Assembly: GCA_900471605.1 (NCBI GenBank)
Contig: UCEY01000003.1
Span: 1 to 64,000, forward strand
Length of the DNA stretch: 64,000 bases
From: Hyphomicrobiales bacterium
GTDB lineage: Bacteria > Pseudomonadota > Alphaproteobacteria > Rhizobiales > Rhizobiaceae
Direction of reading: 5' to 3'
The position numbers and the translations under genes were made by a program. The notes under the pieces were generated by a model. That model searched no databases and had not been told where the DNA came from. It saw only the letters and a program-made list of their open reading frames with translations. Below, piece by piece: positions 36,480 to 45,267 of this stretch; position 1 is the stretch's first letter, and every line of letters begins with the position of its first letter.

Positions 36480-37934
36480 TCACTGCGCCAGCGACTTGAT
36501 CGCCGGATAGAGCGCGCGGTAGCGGGCGTATGCGGTCTCGTAAGCCTCCGAAAGCCCCGAGACCGGCTCGATCGTCTCTTCCGTCCTCGGCGCCGAGCAG
36601 ACCGCAACCGGGTCGGCGCCTGTCGCAGCGATCAGGCCAAGCCGGGCGGCGCCGAAGGCCGCGCCGAAATCGCCATCGGCCGGAATATCGACCGGAACGC
36701 CGAGCGAGGTGGCGATCGAGGCCAGCCAGTAGCGCGAGCGCGAGCCGCCGCCGATCGCGGTGACGCGGGAAATCGAGGTGCCGGCGGATTTGAGCGCTTC
36801 GAGATTGTCCCTGATGGCGAACGTGACGCCTTCGAGCACCGCCTGGGTCAGCACCGCGCGGCTGCTTTCGTGTTCGAGGCCGATGAAGGCGCCGCGGATG
36901 GCCGCGTCGTTATGCGGCGTGCGTTCGCCGGAAAGGTAAGGCAGGAAGGTGACCCCGGACGGGACCTTCAGCGTATCGCCGAGTTCCTGGGTGAGTTCGG
37001 CCGCGGTCTTCGCCGCAATGTGCGAATACCAGTTGAGCGCGTCGGTCGCCGACAGGATGACGCCCATCTGGTGCCAGGTCTTCGGCAGCGCGTGGCAGAA
37101 GGCATGCACGGCGCTTTCCGGTTTCGGCAGGTAGGAGCCGTTGGCGGCAAACAGCACGCCGGACGTGCCGAGCGACACGAAGGCATTGCCCTCCGCAACC
37201 GTGCCCATGCCGCAGGCCGACGCCGCGTTGTCCCCTGCCCCGCCGGCAACGACGACTTCACCGGAAATGCCCCAGGACGAGCAGAGCTCGGAGCGAAGCT
37301 TCCCGGCCTGCTCGGTACCCTCGACCAGCGACGGCATCTGGCGTTCGGAAAGACCTGTCGCCGCCAGGAGTTCGGACGACCACTTGCGGGCGCCGGTATC
37401 GAGCCAGGACGTGCCCGCCGAGTCCGACATTTCGGACATATGCTCCCCGGTCAGCCAGAGGCGCAGGTAATCCTTCGGCAGCAGCACCTTGGCGACCTTG
37501 GCGAAAATTTCCGGCTCGTTCTTGGCGACCCAGACGAGCTTCGGGGCGGTAAAGCCCGGGAAGACGATGTTACCGGTGAGCTTGCGGAAGATCGGGTTCG
37601 CATCGAGAGCTGCCGCTTCCACGTGGGAACGCGTATCGTTCCACAGAATGCAGGGCCGCAGCACCTTGTCTTCGGCATCGAGCAGCGTCGCTCCATGCAT
37701 CTGGCCGGAAAGGCCGATGCCCTTCACGGCCTCCAGCTCCTTCGGAAACTTCGCCTTGATGCCGGCGACGGCCTCCTGCGTTGCGCGGATCCAGTGGGCC
37801 GGATCCTGCTCCGACCAGCCGGAATGCGGACGCGAGACGTCGAGCGAACCGCTGGCCGAGCCGATAATCCGCTGATCGCCGTCGATCAGCATGGCCTTCA
37901 CGCCGGACGTGCCGAGATCGAGACCGAGATACAT
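36480..37934 (-). CDS. xylB: Xylulokinase
   Basis: A 484-residue FGGY-family kinase phosphorylating D-xylulose to xylulose 5-phosphate. Seen: the N-terminal phosphate motif MYLGLDLGTSGVKAMLIDGD, SGWSEQDP, ILWNDTRSHVE, the second lobe motif VAGGAGDNAASACGMG and the adenosine-binding segment TAIGGGSRSRYWLASIATSL. It lies 22 bases after the LacI regulator gene and before xylA, giving a regulator-kinase-isomerase order. The product enters the pentose phosphate pathway. Confidence 0.95.
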   Translation of the reverse strand: MYLGLDLGTSGVKAMLIDGDQRIIGSASGSLDVSRPHSGWSEQDPAHWIRATQEAVAGIKAKFPKELEAVKGIGLSGQMHGATLLDAEDKVLRPCILWNDTRSHVEAAALDANPIFRKLTGNIVFPGFTAPKLVWVAKNEPEIFAKVAKVLLPKDYLRLWLTGEHMSEMSDSAGTSWLDTGARKWSSELLAATGLSERQMPSLVEGTEQAGKLRSELCSSWGISGEVVVAGGAGDNAASACGMGTVAEGNAFVSLGTSGVLFAANGSYLPKPESAVHAFCHALPKTWHQMGVILSATDALNWYSHIAAKTAAELTQELGDTLKVPSGVTFLPYLSGERTPHNDAAIRGAFIGLEHESSRAVLTQAVLEGVTFAIRDNLEALKSAGTSISRVTAIGGGSRSRYWLASIATSLGVPVDIPADGDFGAAFGAARLGLIAATGADPVAVCSAPRTEETIEPVSGLSEAYETAYARYRALYPAIKSLAQ

Positions 37935-37956
37935 GGTGCTACTCCCTCTTCTGCCT

Positions 37957-38997
37957 TCAGGGCAGATTGTCTTTCAGAAAAATGTCGATGCGGATGCGCT
38001 CCTGCGCGGCAAGCACCGGCAGCCCGTCGGCCTTGGCCTTCAGCACGCGGATGGCGCTGCGAACCTCGTGCCCCGCATCCTGGTTCAGCACCGCGTCGAT
38101 GACGCCGTCGGCAAGTGCCGCACGGGTCGAGGCGGTCAGTTCATGGGCGATGACGAGCGGCCGGCTGGGGCCGCGCGCCCTGTGCAGCGCGCGGATGAGG
38201 CCGCGGTTGCCGGCGCCCAGACTGTAGATGCCGGCAATGTCGGCGTTGCGGCGCAGCGTATCCGCGATCATCGTTTCGGCAAGTGCCGGATCGTCGCGCC
38301 CTTCGAGGACCGGCAGGATGTGAACCTTCGGATAGGCCTGGTCGATGACGGCGGAAAACCCTTCCAGCCGCTCGCGATGGTCGCGCACCAGCATGGAGCC
38401 GGCCAGCACCGCGACGGTCGCGCCCCCTTCGCCGAGGAAAGGACCGCTGAGGAAACGGCCCATCAGGCTGCCCGCCGTGCGGCCGGCGGCGATATTGTCG
38501 ATGCCCGCATAATGGTCGCGGGACGAATCCGGCAGGTCGGAGACCAGGGTCACCATCGGGATGCCGGCCTGCCGCAGGCGCTCCGTGACGGCACGGACGT
38601 CCCGTGTATCGATGGCGACGAAGGCGACCCCCGCCGGTTTTTCGACAAGCACGGCTTCGAGCGCCGCGACCAGGGCACGCGCATCGAACGGCGGCACGTC
38701 GACGATGCGGATATCGGTGCGCTCGGCGCTGGAACGGGCGACCGCGCCGCGCACTTCCTCATGCAGGCCGATCATGAAAGAGTTGTCGTTGGCCGGCAGG
38801 ATGAAGACGAAGGAATAGGTCCGGCTCTTGGCAAGATTGGCGGCGGCGAGATCGCGCACATAGCCAAGCGAGGTGATCGCCTCCTCCACCTTGCCGCGGG
38901 TGACGGAACGCACGCCCGGCCGGCCGTTCAGAACCCGATCGACGGTGGCGAGGCTGACGCCCGCAATCTTCGCTATGTCGTGGACGGTGGGCTTCAT
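37957..38997 (-). CDS. LacI-family regulator of the xylose/sugar block
   Basis: A 346-residue repressor. The HTH and hinge helix are at residues 1-60 (MKPTVHDIAKIAGVSLATVD, RVLNGRPGV), followed by a periplasmic-binding-like effector domain (YSFVFILPANDNSFMIGLHE, FVAIDTRD, SLMGRFLSGPFLGEGG). The ATG follows GCGGAGGAATTG. It is first in the run with xylB and xylA and is preceded by two operator-like sites 21 bases apart, so it is probably autoregulated. The ligand is likely xylose or a sugar imported by the ABC system. A longer frame on this strand running to 40410 is a shadow. Confidence 0.93.
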   Translation of the reverse strand: MKPTVHDIAKIAGVSLATVDRVLNGRPGVRSVTRGKVEEAITSLGYVRDLAAANLAKSRTYSFVFILPANDNSFMIGLHEEVRGAVARSSAERTDIRIVDVPPFDARALVAALEAVLVEKPAGVAFVAIDTRDVRAVTERLRQAGIPMVTLVSDLPDSSRDHYAGIDNIAAGRTAGSLMGRFLSGPFLGEGGATVAVLAGSMLVRDHRERLEGFSAVIDQAYPKVHILPVLEGRDDPALAETMIADTLRRNADIAGIYSLGAGNRGLIRALHRARGPSRPLVIAHELTASTRAALADGVIDAVLNQDAGHEVRSAIRVLKAKADGLPVLAAQERIRIDIFLKDNLP

Positions 38998-39030
38998 CAA
39001 TTCCTCCGCGGACCGTGTTAGCCGAAATTC

Positions 39031-39067
39031 TGAGGTACGTAAATCAAAATTTGAGGTACGTGTTTCA
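39031..39067 (-). promoter_or_regulatory. Tandem LacI-type operators before the regulator gene
   Basis: Two imperfect palindromes centred on CG, TGAGGTACGTAAATCA at 39031-39046 and TGAGGTACGTGTTTCA at 39052-39067, start exactly 21 bases apart (two helical turns, same face). Both have TGA...TCA ends. They lie 34-70 bases upstream of the lacI-family start codon, where a repressor would block transcription. Confidence 0.7.
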
Positions 39068-39093
39068 GGACCGCGAAAACATAAAAAGAAAAA

Positions 39094-39115
39094 GGCCGCC
39101 ACTTGCGTGGCGGCC
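39094..39115 (-). terminator. Intrinsic terminator of the emrAB operon
   Basis: A perfect 9-bp stem GGCCGCCAC/GTGGCGGCC with a 4-base loop, followed on the minus strand by TTTTTCTTTTTATG. It lies 26 bases after the stop of the efflux permease gene and separates it from the regulator gene. Confidence 0.88.
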
Positions 39116-39140
39116 CCTTCTCGGCGGTGGAATGCTGAAA

Positions 39141-40733
39141 TCAGTGCCCGCCGCCGCCGGCACCCGCGGGGCGGGCCGGCTTGGCGATCAGGAAGACGAA
39201 GAAGATCAGGCTGCCGAACAGGGCGGTCAGGATGTAGAAGACATCCATGAAGGAAAGCAGCCAGGCCTGCTGGGTGATGATGCCCGAGATCTTCTGAAGC
39301 GCGACGGAGCTGCCGTCGAGGCCGAACGAATTGTAGTTGGCGCCGACGCTGTCGAGCCAGTTCATCGCGGCCGGATTGCCGTAATTGACGTGTTCGGAAA
39401 GCCGGGCGTAGTGCTCGTCGGAACGCTGGGTCAGCGCCGTGTTGATGACGGCGAGGCCGACCGCGCCGCCCAAATTGCGGGTCAGGTTGAAAAGGCCCGA
39501 TGCGCCCTGGATGCGTTGCGGCGCAAGCGTGCCGAGCGCGATATTGCTGATCGGCACCATGCACATCATCATCCCGAACCCGCGCAGGATCTGCGGCAGC
39601 AGCAGCTCGTAGAAATCCCAGTCGGCGGTCAGTCCGGTCATCAGGTAGGTCCCGACCGCAAACGAGCCGAAACCGACCGCCATCAGGACGCGCAGGTCGA
39701 CGATGTTCGACAGCCGCCCGACCAGCGGCGCGGAGACGAACATGGCGATGCCCGAGACGAACATGGTCTCGCCGATCATCAGCGAATCGTAGTGGCGGAT
39801 GCGGCCGAGATAGAGCGGATAGAGGTAGGTAAGCCCGTAGAGCCCGACCCCCATGATGAAGGAGAACAGCGAACCGAAGGCGAAATTGGCATTGCCGAAG
39901 GCTCTGAGATCGACGACCGGAAACTCCACCTTGAAGGCCCGCCAGAAGAACACGACCGCGCCGATGACGATGAAAACGCTGCCGATGACGATCTTCTCGT
40001 CGCTGAACCAGTCCTTGTTGTTGCCCTCTTCCAGCACGTATTCCAGCGAACCGAGGAAAACCGCCATGGAGGCGAGGCCCCACCAGTCGAACTTCTTCAT
40101 CAGCTGCAGCTGCGGCTTGTCGAAATCGATCATGGTGAAGGTGACGGCCGTCACGATGATGCCCGGGATCACGTTGACCAGGAACAGCCAGTGCCAGGAG
40201 AAGGAATTGGACAGGTAACCGCCGACCGTCGGGCCGATGGTCGGCGCCAGCGTCGCGACGAGGCCGATGATCGGAGAGACGATGCTGCGCTTCGACGGCG
40301 GGAAGATCGTGAAGGCGGCCGCGAACACCGAGGGGATCATCCCGCCGCCGATAAAGCCCTGCAGGGCGCGGTAAACGATCATCTGCTCGATATTGGTGGC
40401 CGTGGCGCACAGGACGCTGGCAAGCGTGAAGCCGGCGGCGCAGATGGCGAAGAGATAACGCGTCGAGATGATGCGCGCCAGCGTTCCCGACAGCGGGATC
40501 ATGATCACTTCGGCGATCAGATAGGAGGTCTGCACCCAGGCGATCTCGTCCGAGCCGGCGGACAGGCCGGCCTGGATTTCCGCAAGCGATGCCGAGACGA
40601 TCTGGATGTCGAGGATCGACATGAACATGCCGAAGACCATCGCGAAGAAGGCGATGAGCTTGCGCCGGTCCATGGGCTGGTCGGCGGGCATTGCGATCGG
40701 GTGGGCGCCCGCCGTGGCCGTTGCTCCTGCCAT
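39141..40733 (-). CDS. emrB: DHA2-family multidrug efflux permease (EmrB type)
   Basis: A 530-residue major facilitator with 14 spans. The conserved motif of the first helix is FGMFMSILDIQIVSASLAEI, then WVQTSYLIAEVIMIPLSG and the motif-C region GLVATLAPTIGPTVGGYLS. It pairs with the periplasmic adaptor gene 21 bases upstream and uses proton motive force to expel hydrophobic toxicants across both membranes together with a TolC-type channel (not here). The His-Gly tail GAGGGGH is unremarkable. Repression through the divergent TetR gene is likely. Confidence 0.94.
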   Translation of the reverse strand: MAGATATAGAHPIAMPADQPMDRRKLIAFFAMVFGMFMSILDIQIVSASLAEIQAGLSAGSDEIAWVQTSYLIAEVIMIPLSGTLARIISTRYLFAICAAGFTLASVLCATATNIEQMIVYRALQGFIGGGMIPSVFAAAFTIFPPSKRSIVSPIIGLVATLAPTIGPTVGGYLSNSFSWHWLFLVNVIPGIIVTAVTFTMIDFDKPQLQLMKKFDWWGLASMAVFLGSLEYVLEEGNNKDWFSDEKIVIGSVFIVIGAVVFFWRAFKVEFPVVDLRAFGNANFAFGSLFSFIMGVGLYGLTYLYPLYLGRIRHYDSLMIGETMFVSGIAMFVSAPLVGRLSNIVDLRVLMAVGFGSFAVGTYLMTGLTADWDFYELLLPQILRGFGMMMCMVPISNIALGTLAPQRIQGASGLFNLTRNLGGAVGLAVINTALTQRSDEHYARLSEHVNYGNPAAMNWLDSVGANYNSFGLDGSSVALQKISGIITQQAWLLSFMDVFYILTALFGSLIFFVFLIAKPARPAGAGGGGH

Positions 40734-40754
40734 GGCCGCTCTCCTCGTTTCTCT

Positions 40755-41972
40755 TTACTTGGCGGCGACGGCGCTGGTGCCGGGCGCGGTGCGGGTATCG
40801 ACATCGACGACCACGCTCAGGCCGGCGCGAAGATGCTGGCGCTCCAGGTCTTCCTTGGGGATCGAGATGCGCACCGGTACGCGCTGCACGACCTTGGTGA
40901 AGTTGCCCGTCGCATTTTCCGGCGGCAGCATCGAGAACACGGCACCGGAAGCCGGCGCGATCGACACCACCGTGCCGGTGATGTTGTGATCGTCATAGGC
41001 ATCCACATGGACGCGGACCTTGGAACCCGGCTGCAGGTTGCCGAGCTGGGTTTCCTTGAAATTCGCCTCGATATAGAGCTCGGTCAGCGGCACCAGCGAC
41101 GCAAGACGCTTGCCCGTCGACACGAGGTCGCCGGTCTGGACTGCGAGGTTGCCGATGACGCCATCATAGGGCGCCTTCAGCACCGTGAAGTTCAGGTCGC
41201 GCTGCGCCTGGTCGCGGGCGAGCTCCTGGGTATGGATCGTATTGACCGCTTCGTCCCGCTGTGCATGCAGGAGGCCGATATTGGCTTCGGCCGACGCGAC
41301 CGCCGCCTGGCCGGCGACGAGGTTCGCCCGCGCCTGCTCGAGCGCGATCTGGGCGGTATCGAGAGAGGCGGCGGTGCCGACCGCGCTTTGCTGCAGGCTG
41401 CTTGCACGCTTCTGGTTGATCTCAGCGCCGCGAACGGCCGCTTCCAGTGCGCCCTGCTGGGCCCGAGCCTGCTTGACGGCAGCCTCGCCACCGACGATCT
41501 GCGCATCGATGCGGGAAACGGCGAGATTGGCGGATTCGATCGCAGCTTGCGCCTTGCGCAGCGCCAGCTGATAATCGCCATCGTCGAGGGTCACGAGCGG
41601 GTCGCCCGCCTTGACGGCCTGGTTTTCGACGACATTGACCTTGGCGACGTAACCGGAAACCTTTGGCGAGATGACGGCGATATCGCCTTCGACATATGCA
41701 TCGTCCGTCGAGACCAGGAACCGACCGTCGATCCACCAGTTGTAACCATACCAACCGGCGCCACCGAGGAGGGCAAGCGCGATGATCGGCAGAAGGAGGC
41801 CACGCCGCTTCTTCTTTTCAGGCGCTTTGGCGGCGGCCGGTGCCGCGATCGCCTCGGCGGCCGCGGGCTGTTCCGCAGCCGGCAGCGGCGCCTTGCGCGC
41901 TTCGGCCTCGGACAGGCCGGCATTTTCCGTCGTCACGGCGCGCAAGGCGCCGGTATTCTGAGAGGACGTCAT
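40755..41972 (-). CDS. emrA: HlyD/EmrA-family membrane fusion protein
   Basis: A 405-residue adaptor. An Ala/Pro-rich cytoplasmic lead of about 60 residues is followed by one span (GLLLPIIALALLGGAGWYGY), the biotinyl-lipoyl half-motifs STDDAYVEGDIAVISPKVSG and FTVLKAPYDGVIGNLAVQTG, and between them a long alpha-helical hairpin with heptads (about residues 120-250). It joins EmrB in the inner membrane to an outer membrane channel. It leads the operon; one operator copy is 37 bases before its start. Confidence 0.93.
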   Translation of the reverse strand: MTSSQNTGALRAVTTENAGLSEAEARKAPLPAAEQPAAAEAIAAPAAAKAPEKKKRRGLLLPIIALALLGGAGWYGYNWWIDGRFLVSTDDAYVEGDIAVISPKVSGYVAKVNVVENQAVKAGDPLVTLDDGDYQLALRKAQAAIESANLAVSRIDAQIVGGEAAVKQARAQQGALEAAVRGAEINQKRASSLQQSAVGTAASLDTAQIALEQARANLVAGQAAVASAEANIGLLHAQRDEAVNTIHTQELARDQAQRDLNFTVLKAPYDGVIGNLAVQTGDLVSTGKRLASLVPLTELYIEANFKETQLGNLQPGSKVRVHVDAYDDHNITGTVVSIAPASGAVFSMLPPENATGNFTKVVQRVPVRISIPKEDLERQHLRAGLSVVVDVDTRTAPGTSAVAAK

Positions 41973-42008
41973 CTTCTATCTACCGTCTTGGGAGCGTCTT
42001 ATTTCATC

Positions 42009-42022
42009 GAACCGATCGGTTC
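42009..42022. promoter_or_regulatory. TetR operator, emrA side
   Basis: GAACCGATCGGTTC is a perfect 14-base palindrome, 37 bases from the emrA start and 60 bases from a near-identical copy on the tetR side. A TTGACA element at 42030-42035 lies between the two. Confidence 0.8.
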
Positions 42023-42067
42023 AGCGAGCTTGACATAGACCCTTCGATGACACATATCAAGAGCAAT

Positions 42068-42083
42068 CGAACCGCTCGGTTCG
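42068..42083. promoter_or_regulatory. TetR operator, regulator side
   Basis: CGAACCGCTCGGTTCG is a 16-base palindrome (central CT/CT mismatch) 25 bases before the regulator's ATG. It matches the 42009 site at 13 of its 14 core bases. Confidence 0.8.
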
Positions 42084-42107
42084 AAAAGGTTAAAAAAGGG
42101 CATCGAA

Positions 42108-42809
42108 ATGGCCAGGCAGACTAGGAAACTGGAAACATGCGATCCGGTTCCCGGCGGACGGTTCGCAGCGGGCGAGGATCCGGCGAAACGGGAACAGATC
42201 ATCGACGGGGCAAAGAGTGTCTTCATGAAGCTCGGCTTCGACGCCGCAAGCATGAACGACATCACCCGCGAGGCGGGCGTCTCGAAAGGGACGATCTACG
42301 TCTATTTCCAGAACAAGGAAGACCTGTTCAGCGCCATCGTCGCCCGCGAGCGCGAGCGTATCACGCTTCGAATGCGCGACATTCTTGCCGGCAGCGAGGA
42401 GGTCGAAAGTGGGCTCTACCGCTTCGGCATGGGATTTGCGACGCATATTACCTCCCCGCAGGTGATCAGCGCGATGCGTACCGTCATCGGTGTTGTCGAC
42501 CGCCTGCCGAGCATCTGCCAGCACTTCTTCAATTCGCCGTCTCACAACGTACGCACAGTTCTTGAGGATTTCCTTAAACGCCACATCGCGCTCGGCAATC
42601 TGGAGGTCGAGGATACGGACCTGGCGGCTCGGCAGTTCATCGACATGGTGAGCGGCAGCTTCTTCAAGTTCCGCCTGTTCGGCGACCTCGACGACGTGCC
42701 GCCGTTCCGCGAACTCGACCGGTCCGTGACCGGTGCGATCAAGGTATTCATGGCGGCTTATGGCGTTCATAACGCGTCCGTGACCACAAAAACCAAAGAA
42801 CATGCCTGA
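42108..42809 (+). CDS. TetR-family repressor of emrAB
   Basis: A 233-residue regulator. The HTH lies at about residues 30-75 (DGAKSVFMKLGFDAASMNDI, TREAGVSKGTIYVYFQNKED) after a 25-residue lead. The C-terminal part is the ligand-binding helical domain (AefR-like C-terminal family). It is divergent from emrAB with two matching palindromes in the 135-base gap, so it should repress the pump and itself and be released by a pump substrate. Start: ATG after AAAAAAGGGCATCGAA. Confidence 0.94.
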   Translation: MARQTRKLETCDPVPGGRFAAGEDPAKREQIIDGAKSVFMKLGFDAASMNDITREAGVSKGTIYVYFQNKEDLFSAIVARERERITLRMRDILAGSEEVESGLYRFGMGFATHITSPQVISAMRTVIGVVDRLPSICQHFFNSPSHNVRTVLEDFLKRHIALGNLEVEDTDLAARQFIDMVSGSFFKFRLFGDLDDVPPFRELDRSVTGAIKVFMAAYGVHNASVTTKTKEHA

Positions 42810-42814
42810 TTCCG

Positions 42815-42835
42815 GGAGGTTGTGGCGCAACCTCC
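42815..42835 (+). terminator. Terminator-like hairpin after tetR gene
   Basis: GGAGGTTG (42815-42822) pairs with CAACCTCC (42828-42835) over a 5-base loop, followed by TCTTGTCTTCC, a weak T-rich tail, 6 bases after the TetR stop. Confidence 0.6.
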
Positions 42836-42907
42836 TCTTGTCTTCCCGTCTTCAGTCCTTAAATCGGGCTGGCATTTACGCCTAGCGATTGAAAACAGGA
42901 GATATGG

Positions 42908-43672
42908 ATGGACATTGCAGCGCTCGTAGCAGACCCGGCGGCCTGGGTAGCGCTTGTTACACTCGTGGTCATGGAAGTCGTGCTCGGCATCGACAACCTG
43001 ATCTTCATATCCATCCTTACCAACAAACTGCCTCCCGAAAGCCGCGAGAAAGCCCGCAAGATCGGTATCGGTCTGGCGCTCGTCATGCGTCTCGGCCTGC
43101 TCGGCACCGTTGCCTGGATCGTCCAGCTCACCAATCCGATCTTCGAGGCCTTCGGCCACGGTTTCTCCTGGAAGGATCTGATCCTGATCGCCGGGGGCCT
43201 GTTCCTCGTCTACAAGGCGACCAAGGAAATCCATCACTCCGTCGACGTCGACGATCACAAGGAGGATCTGGTCGGCGCCGGCAAGGACGTGGTCAAGATG
43301 AGCTTTGCCTCGGCGATCGGCCAGATCCTGCTGCTCGACCTCGTCTTCTCGATCGACTCGATCATCACCGCCGTCGGTATGACGCCGCACCTGCCGATCA
43401 TGGTCGTCGCCGTTGTCGCCGCCGTCACCGTGATGCTGGTCGCTGCCACCCCGCTCGCCAACTTCATCGAGAAGAACCCGACCATCGTGATGCTGGCACT
43501 CGCCTTCCTGCTGATGATCGGCGGCACCCTGATCGTCGAAGGTTTTGGCGTGCACGTGCCGAAGGGCTATATCTACGCCGCCATGGCATTCTCGGCCGGC
43601 GTCGAAGTGCTCAACATGGTGGCGAGGAACGCCCGCAAGCGGAAGAAGGCCGGCGGGCAGACGCTGCATTGA
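42908..43672 (+). CDS. TerC-family integral membrane protein
   Basis: A 254-residue protein with seven to eight spans. TerC signatures are seen: [20 protein letters not shown] with the metal-site Asp-Asn, [16 protein letters not shown] with the second Asp-Ser-Ile, and a His/Asp-rich cytoplasmic loop ([14 protein letters not shown]). Members of this family export manganese or take part in metal loading of exported proteins, and some give tellurite resistance. Single gene; ribosome site ACAGGAGATATGG. The exact ion is not decidable. Confidence 0.92.
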   Translation: MDIAALVADPAAWVALVTLVVMEVVLGIDNLIFISILTNKLPPESREKARKIGIGLALVMRLGLLGTVAWIVQLTNPIFEAFGHGFSWKDLILIAGGLFLVYKATKEIHHSVDVDDHKEDLVGAGKDVVKMSFASAIGQILLLDLVFSIDSIITAVGMTPHLPIMVVAVVAAVTVMLVAATPLANFIEKNPTIVMLALAFLLMIGGTLIVEGFGVHVPKGYIYAAMAFSAGVEVLNMVARNARKRKKAGGQTLH

Positions 43673-43742
43673 TCCTGGCCAACGCTGCCTTTCGGGATAG
43701 GTTTGGCCGAGCCTGATTGATGCTATCTGCAGCATATGCTAT

Positions 43743-44042
43743 ATGGATCATCATATGGCGCGTGCGACCTTGATCATGGATCGGAAATTTCATCTGGATG
43801 ATGGAAAGATCATCCAGATGAAGGTCTGGCAGCTTCCCGATCGCAATCCAGAACGTCCGCATGGGTTGAAATATTCGTTTTTCTTCGGAAACCCCGGAGG
43901 GAGGATCATCGGTTACGACAACGAGGCTGGCAAAGGCGATCATCGTCACTATCGCGATCACGAGGAACCTTATCGTTTCGTGAGCCTCGAGCGAATGATA
44001 CGGGATTTCGAGGAGGATGTCCGCCGGGAGTTGAAAGCATGA
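43743..44042 (+). CDS. TumE-family toxin (DUF6516)
   Basis: A 99-residue protein. The TumE/DUF6516 features are LIMDRKFHLDDGKIIQMKVW at the start and the family signature GYDNEAGKGDHRHYRDHEE followed by YRF. It probably acts as the toxin of a type II toxin-antitoxin pair. The ATG at 43743 has no clear ribosome site; a second ATG at 43755 gives the family's usual N-terminus and is equally possible. Its stop overlaps the antitoxin start by 4 bases. No mode of toxicity can be read from sequence. Confidence 0.85.
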   Translation: MDHHMARATLIMDRKFHLDDGKIIQMKVWQLPDRNPERPHGLKYSFFFGNPGGRIIGYDNEAGKGDHRHYRDHEEPYRFVSLERMIRDFEEDVRRELKA

Positions 44043-44401
44043 GCGAAGTTCGAATCCACGTTTCGAATATGGGCGCATTTTTCAAAGATGCCGCGAGCGC
44101 TGCCGCACGGATCGACGCCGGGGATTTGAAGGCCCAGGAAGGGGAGATCGCCTTCGAGAGCATGGATCTTCTCCTGAAGGTGCTGACCGCCAATCGATGG
44201 CGGCTTCTGCGCGCCCTAAAGGCGGCTGGCGCTTCTTCCATCCGCCAGCTCGCCCATTCCCTGAAGCGGGATTATCGCGGGGTCCATGCCGATGTCATCG
44301 CATTGATTGAAACCGAGCTCATCGAAAAGCGCGAAGACGGCCGCATCACCGTTCCCTGGGACCGCATCACAGCGGAAATGGCGATCACCGAAGCTGCATA
44401 A
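44039..44401 (+). CDS. TumA-type HTH antitoxin
   Basis: A 120-residue MarR-like winged HTH protein. The DNA-binding part is residues about 45-115: LLLKVLTANRWRLLRALKAA, SIRQLAHSLKRDYRGVHADV and a beta wing with KREDGRITVPW. Such HTH proteins are the regular partners of TumE toxins, neutralising them and repressing the operon. The ATG overlaps the toxin stop (ATGA). Toxin-first order is unusual among classical type II modules but normal for this family. Confidence 0.87.
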   Translation: MSEVRIHVSNMGAFFKDAASAAARIDAGDLKAQEGEIAFESMDLLLKVLTANRWRLLRALKAAGASSIRQLAHSLKRDYRGVHADVIALIETELIEKREDGRITVPWDRITAEMAITEAA

Positions 44402-44512
44402 TCGAAAGACTGGACCGCCGCCGGTTGCTTCCATGGCATCCGGCGACTCACGTGTCCTCGGGCTCGTCCCGAAAATCCTTACCAGATCAGCGCCTCGGGG
44501 TTGTGGAGACCC

Positions 44513-45058
44513 TCACCCCTTCGCCAGTTCCCTCTCGACCGCCTCGACCAGCCGGGTATCTTGCGCATCGACATCAGGCGCAAACCGCGCCTTGATCTCG
44601 CCGTCGCGGCCGATCAGGAATTTTTCGAAGTTCCAGACGATCTCGTTGTCGTCCTCCACCGCCATGCCGAAACCGCGCAGCCTTTCCTTCATCGGGCCGT
44701 CGCCGGTGGTCGGCACGCCGGAGCCGGTGAGCCCCTGGTAGAGCGGGTGCTTGTCCTCGCCCTTGACGGAGATCTTCGAGAAGATCGGGAATTTGACATC
44801 ATAGGTGAGCTGGCAGAATTCGACGATCTCCTCATCCGTGCCCGGCTCCTGGCCCTTGAAGTTGTTGGCCGGGAAGGCTGCGATCACGAAACCGTCGCTG
44901 CGCTTGTCCTCATAGAGCTTTTCGAGGCCTTCATACTGCTTGGTCAGGCCGCATTTCGAAGCGACGTTGACGACCAGCATCACCTTGCCCTTGTATTCGG
45001 AAAGCGCGGTCTCGCGCCCGTCGGCCAGCTTCACCGGCACGTTCAAAACATCACTCAT
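44513..45058 (-). CDS. Glutathione peroxidase
   Basis: A 181-residue thiol peroxidase of the Gpx family reducing hydrogen peroxide and organic peroxides. The peroxidatic residue is Cys, not selenocysteine, in VVNVASKCGLTKQYEGLEKL (about residue 36); FPANNFKGQEPGT holds the Gln and Asn, and WNFEKFLI the catalytic Trp. No resolving-Cys motif typical of plant-type enzymes is obvious apart from EFCQLTY. The ATG at 45058 follows AATGGAGATTTGTCG. Divergent from the SLC13 permease. Confidence 0.93.
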   Translation of the reverse strand: MSDVLNVPVKLADGRETALSEYKGKVMLVVNVASKCGLTKQYEGLEKLYEDKRSDGFVIAAFPANNFKGQEPGTDEEIVEFCQLTYDVKFPIFSKISVKGEDKHPLYQGLTGSGVPTTGDGPMKERLRGFGMAVEDDNEIVWNFEKFLIGRDGEIKARFAPDVDAQDTRLVEAVERELAKG

Positions 45059-45267
45059 CGACAAATCTCCATTCAAAACAATTCGGTCGTTTTGCCGCGA
45101 CACCCTAACGAAGCGGCCTTCATTGTCCAGTGGACACGCGTCCCCCCAACGCTCAGGCGCGCCGTAACTTTGAACGCGTCACCGCATTGACGGGCGGCGC
45201 AACAGCGCCATCTCCTCCTTCTGCCGGCGGTCTTCCTTCCGCCGATCCTCTCGACATAAAGGGCGGC

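Noticed and set aside
36480-39000. Fusion or frameshift in the xylB-lacI region
   Set aside because: Both genes have normal length, intact ends and ribosome sites; nothing is broken.
37957-40410. An 817-codon minus-strand frame joining the LacI regulator to DNA of the emrB gene
   Set aside because: Only the last 346 codons are LacI-like; the rest is an out-of-frame reading of emrB, interrupted in reality by a strong terminator and the operators.
39015-42038. A 1007-codon plus-strand frame opposite emrA and emrB
   Set aside because: It is the antisense of two well-supported genes; the translation is His/Asp/Arg-rich with no fold, as expected from GC-rich codon bias.
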